Source of the DNA: Actinomycetota bacterium
Lineage (GTDB): Bacteria > Actinomycetota > Actinomycetes > Nanopelagicales > Nanopelagicaceae
Reading direction: 5' to 3'
Length of the DNA: 8,606 bases
Assembly (NCBI GenBank): GCA_009704445.1
Contig: WLED01000045.1
Location: 1-8,606, forward strand
Shown here: one piece after another, positions 6,695-8,606 of the stretch
Layout: each line of letters begins with the position of its first letter
Numbering within the stretch: position 1 is the first letter of the stretch
Made by a program: the position numbers and the translations under genes
Notes under the pieces: generated by a model
The model's input: the letters and a program-made list of their open reading frames with translations, nothing else
The model's database searches: none
Told to the model about the DNA's origin: nothing

Positions 6695-7453
6695 TTAGCC
6701 TACCGAAGTCCTAAGGGCCATCGCATGAATTTCCCGCTGGAAGTCAGAACTTTGTACCAAAGGCCGTGAATCGATGGACTCTATTGACTGCGCAATTCGA
6801 AGGCTGCCGATAAGAAAGGCAGATTCAATTTCATGCATTACTGAAATATCGATACTGCGCACGCTGACGTCACAGTTTTCCAAGACAAGGGCGCGCACTA
6901 CTCCGGGAAGAGCCCCGTCGGTAAGTGGCGGAGTAACCCATTGCCCGTTAATTTTCAAAAGCAGATTGCTCACTGCAGCTTCACTAATCTTGTTGTTTTC
7001 ATTAAGAACAATTGCTTCATCAAAGCCCATACTTTGGGCTGCTTTAACAATTGATAAACGATGGTTATAAGGAAATCTCTTCACCTGCGAATCAGCCGCA
7101 GGGATTTGTTGTGAGTGCACCACCAGTTTTGCAGAGTCAACTAACTCCGAGTAGGCAAGATGAACAGCGATCCAATCTCCGTTGTTACCAAAAGATAAAC
7201 GCAACATTCCACGGTCGTATTTTTGATCATTGAGCAATCGTTCGACACCAGCCCGCAGATCTTCTTCTTTGGGAATGGTTGCACCTGCCAATGGAGCGCT
7301 AGTTACCGCTCGTCGCATGTGACGCGCAAAAACCCATGGCCTGGAGTCAACAGTTTTTATGGTTTCAAAAATTCCTTCACCCGGCAGCCACCCTTGTTCA
7401 TCACAAGGCGTTTGGAGGTGATCTAAGAGATTGCCGTTAAATATAACTTTCAC
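6695..7453 (-). CDS. pabC: aminodeoxychorismate lyase, class IV PLP enzyme
   Basis: 252 aa. Fold-type IV PLP enzyme, likely releasing pyruvate from 4-amino-4-deoxychorismate to give p-aminobenzoate for folate. Visible features: [11 protein letters not shown] near residues 23-33, RHMRRAV (44-50), the PLP lysine by alignment at Lys125 (K-x3-Y before [20 protein letters not shown]), and [11 protein letters not shown] (the E-[AG]-x-x-N cofactor-binding motif) followed by [14 protein letters not shown]. Branched-chain or D-amino-acid aminotransferases share this fold, but the adjacent pabB-like gene makes the lyase by far the best reading. The start is GTG 7453, fixed by a near-perfect Shine-Dalgarno (GGAGGAT, 7467-7461, 7 nt upstream) and by a GTGA overlap with the pabB stop. 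Confidence 0.88.
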   Translation of the reverse strand: MKVIFNGNLLDHLQTPCDEQGWLPGEGIFETIKTVDSRPWVFARHMRRAVTSAPLAGATIPKEEDLRAGVERLLNDQKYDRGMLRLSFGNNGDWIAVHLAYSELVDSAKLVVHSQQIPAADSQVKRFPYNHRLSIVKAAQSMGFDEAIVLNENNKISEAAVSNLLLKINGQWVTPPLTDGALPGVVRALVLENCDVSVRSIDISVMHEIESAFLIGSLRIAQSIESIDSRPLVQSSDFQREIHAMALRTSVG

Positions 7454-8442
7454 GAAAGAGATCCTCCGGCGATCTTTATGAGGCGATCGGCCTTTAAAAC
7501 TGTTTCATTCCATTCATCAAGTGCATTACTAGACCAAGTAATTCCGGCCCCAGTTCCAAAATGTATACCTTGGTCCTTCCAAAAAATTCTTATTGCAACC
7601 GATAGCTCAGCTCTATCTGATTGCACCCAACCTAAAACTCCGCAATATGGACCGCGTTCCCCTTCGTTATCCCTAATCACCTGCGTTGCCGAAGATTTAG
7701 GAGCACCGCTGATTGAACCAGCCGGTGACAGTAGATCAAATATTACGTTCCATGAAACATTATTAACTAATGTTCCATGAATATCTGAGACAAGGTGTGT
7801 TAATCCTGGATGGTCTTCACTTGAAAGTAAGCGTGGAACTTGAATGCTCCCACTTTTGCAAACCTGCCCTAGATCATTGCGCATAAGATCTACGATCATT
7901 ATGTTCTCGGCGCGATCTTTTTGACTGAAACTGCCTTTGTTTGGTTCCTGCGTTCCTTTAATGGGCGAAGTTTTAATCGCATCCCCATCACGGGAGAGGA
8001 ATAGCTCTGGTGAGGCTGAAGCAATGTTTAATCCTGGAATTTGAAGATAGCTTGCCAACGGTGAAGGATTCTCCTGCAAAATTTTGCTGAACAAACCAGC
8101 AAGTGATTTAACATCGCTCTTGTTAGAAAGTATTCGACAAGCATTTACTTGATATACCCAACCACCAGAAATTGATTCTCTAATCCGTTCAACATAATTT
8201 ACGTACTCGTCTTTATTTAATGAACTTGTCCATGATGATTGCAACTGTTGCCAGGTTTGAACTGGGAACTCTTTCTTGTCCACTGTTGCAAACTTTGCTG
8301 CAACAAATTCGCCTTCAAAGGTGGAGCTAACCGCCCAAAACCCCCCATCGTCTAAACATGATGGATCTTTTGAAATCTCAACAAGGTTTGTGGCTAGAAG
8401 CCCTCCCATCCAAAAGAAGGCATCGTCATGTGAAGTGGACAC
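7450..8442 (-). CDS. pabB: aminodeoxychorismate synthase component I (chorismate-binding enzyme)
   Basis: 330 aa. It aminates chorismate to 4-amino-4-deoxychorismate, with ammonia normally supplied by a PabA-type glutaminase not encoded here. The C-terminal chorismate-binding domain is complete: GGWVYQVNACR (93-103), ASASPELFLSR (Glu146), PIKGT (Lys162, the residue that separates aminodeoxychorismate synthase from anthranilate synthase, which has PIAGT), RAENIMIVDLMRNDLG, LVSDIHGTL, PAGSISGAPK, and FGTGAGITWSSN with a late Glu for metal. The first about 75 residues are all that remains of the N-terminal domain; E. coli PabB is about 450 aa, so this is a short form, as in other actinobacterial homologues. 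The start is GTG 8442; no in-frame alternative keeps MGGLLATNLVEIS better. No Shine-Dalgarno is seen, but a TANNNT box ends 6 nt upstream. First gene of the pabB-pabC-thrS-HIT operon. Confidence 0.9.
   Translation of the reverse strand: MSTSHDDAFFWMGGLLATNLVEISKDPSCLDDGGFWAVSSTFEGEFVAAKFATVDKKEFPVQTWQQLQSSWTSSLNKDEYVNYVERIRESISGGWVYQVNACRILSNKSDVKSLAGLFSKILQENPSPLASYLQIPGLNIASASPELFLSRDGDAIKTSPIKGTQEPNKGSFSQKDRAENIMIVDLMRNDLGQVCKSGSIQVPRLLSSEDHPGLTHLVSDIHGTLVNNVSWNVIFDLLSPAGSISGAPKSSATQVIRDNEGERGPYCGVLGWVQSDRAELSVAIRIFWKDQGIHFGTGAGITWSSNALDEWNETVLKADRLIKIAGGSLS
7461..7467 (-). promoter_or_regulatory. strong Shine-Dalgarno deciding the pabC GTG start
   Basis: GGAGGAT on the minus strand, inside the 3' end of the pabB-like gene, is 7 nt before the GTG of pabC. 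It is one of the few strong Shine-Dalgarno sites in the window and allows reinitiation at the 4-bp overlap. Confidence 0.75.
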
Positions 8443-8448
8443 GGGAGA

Positions 8449-8454
8449 ACGCTA
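8449..8454 (-). promoter_or_regulatory. candidate -10 box for a leaderless pabB operon transcript
   Basis: TAGCGT (8454-8449) fits TANNNT and ends 6 nt before the GTG start, the same spacing as at the EF-G-like gene. There is no clear -35 and no Shine-Dalgarno. Nothing else in 8443-8510 looks like a better promoter on this strand. Confidence 0.35.
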
Positions 8455-8470
8455 ACGAATGCTTCTCACT

Positions 8471-8500
8471 TTGGCGCTTAGGGCTCCCCTGCGATAGATT
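8471..8500 (+). promoter_or_regulatory. promoter of the tRNA-Gly gene
   Basis: TTGGCG (8471-8476), 18 nt, TAGATT (8495-8500): a sound sigma-70-type promoter ending 10 nt before the tRNA. It sits back to back with the start of the pabB operon on the other strand. Confidence 0.55.
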
Positions 8501-8510
8501 TAACTTCCTC

Positions 8511-8583
8511 GCGGACGTAGCGCAGTTGGTAGCGCGGAACCTTGCCAAGGTTCAGGTCGCCGGTTCGAACCCGGTCGTCCGCT
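8511..8583 (+). tRNA. tRNA-Gly (anticodon GCC)
   Basis: 73 nt folding as a full cloverleaf: acceptor GCGGACG pairs with CGTCCGC; D stem GCGC/GCGC around AGTTGGTA; anticodon stem GAACC/GGTTC with loop TTGCCAA, anticodon GCC; five-base variable loop AGGTC; T stem GCCGG/CCGGT with one G-T pair and loop TTCGAAC. Discriminator T73 is normal for bacterial tRNA-Gly. No CCA is encoded, so the 3' end must be added by nucleotidyltransferase. GCC reads GGC and GGU codons. The 23 bases after it hold nothing recognisable before the window ends. Confidence 0.97.
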
Positions 8584-8606
8584 CTGATAATCGCACCTCA
8601 GGCAAA

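Noticed and set aside
6774..7780. Four + strand open frames over pabC and pabB
   Set aside because: They mirror conserved coding sequence on the other strand and have no ribosome site or family motif.

Overview
The window reads as a compact piece of an actinobacterial chromosome. Genes abut or overlap by a few bases and there is almost no non-coding DNA. The base composition looks AT-richer than in classical high-GC actinomycetes. The strongest lineage clue is the order thrS / HIT-family Ap4A phosphorylase / pgsA / patA / pimA, which is the order in Mycobacterium and its relatives and belongs to phosphatidylinositol (PI) and PI-mannoside synthesis. The small gaps and modest GC suggest a streamlined free-living actinobacterium such as the freshwater acI/Nanopelagicales group; that placement is inference.

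Right part (about 4170-8606). A tRNA-Gly(GCC) gene lies at the far right on the + strand with its own promoter. Divergent from it, a minus-strand operon runs right to left: a short aminodeoxychorismate synthase component I (pabB-like), aminodeoxychorismate lyase (pabC-like), threonyl-tRNA synthetase (thrS) and the HIT-family Ap4A phosphorylase. Junctions are 4-bp overlaps or 4-bp gaps, so the four are probably co-transcribed, joining p-aminobenzoate (folate) synthesis to threonine tRNA charging and dinucleotide turnover.

Middle (3548-4169). A single + strand gene sits between HIT and pgsA and splits the conserved block. Its 194-aa product is recognisably the G domain of an EF-G-like translation factor, but it has lost the P-loop lysine, switch I, switch II/DTPG and the NKxD specificity motif, and it has no domains II-V. 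It ends exactly where the HIT gene ends (tail to tail, zero gap). It is divergent from pgsA across only 24 bp, in which the two candidate -10 boxes overlap. This is the most unusual item in the window.

Left part (1-3560). A second minus-strand operon contains pgsA (phosphatidylinositol-phosphate synthase), patA-like acyltransferase, pimA-like mannosyltransferase, a small LemA-like one-pass membrane protein, and the N-terminal 136 codons of a DUF3048/YerB-type lipoprotein that runs off the left edge. The first three form a pathway: PgsA makes the phosphoinositol lipid, PimA adds mannose and PatA adds an acyl chain at the inner membrane. The last two are envelope proteins of unknown role, translationally coupled to pimA.

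No mobile element, CRISPR array, long repeat or phage gene was seen. No gene-free stretch exceeds 70 bases.
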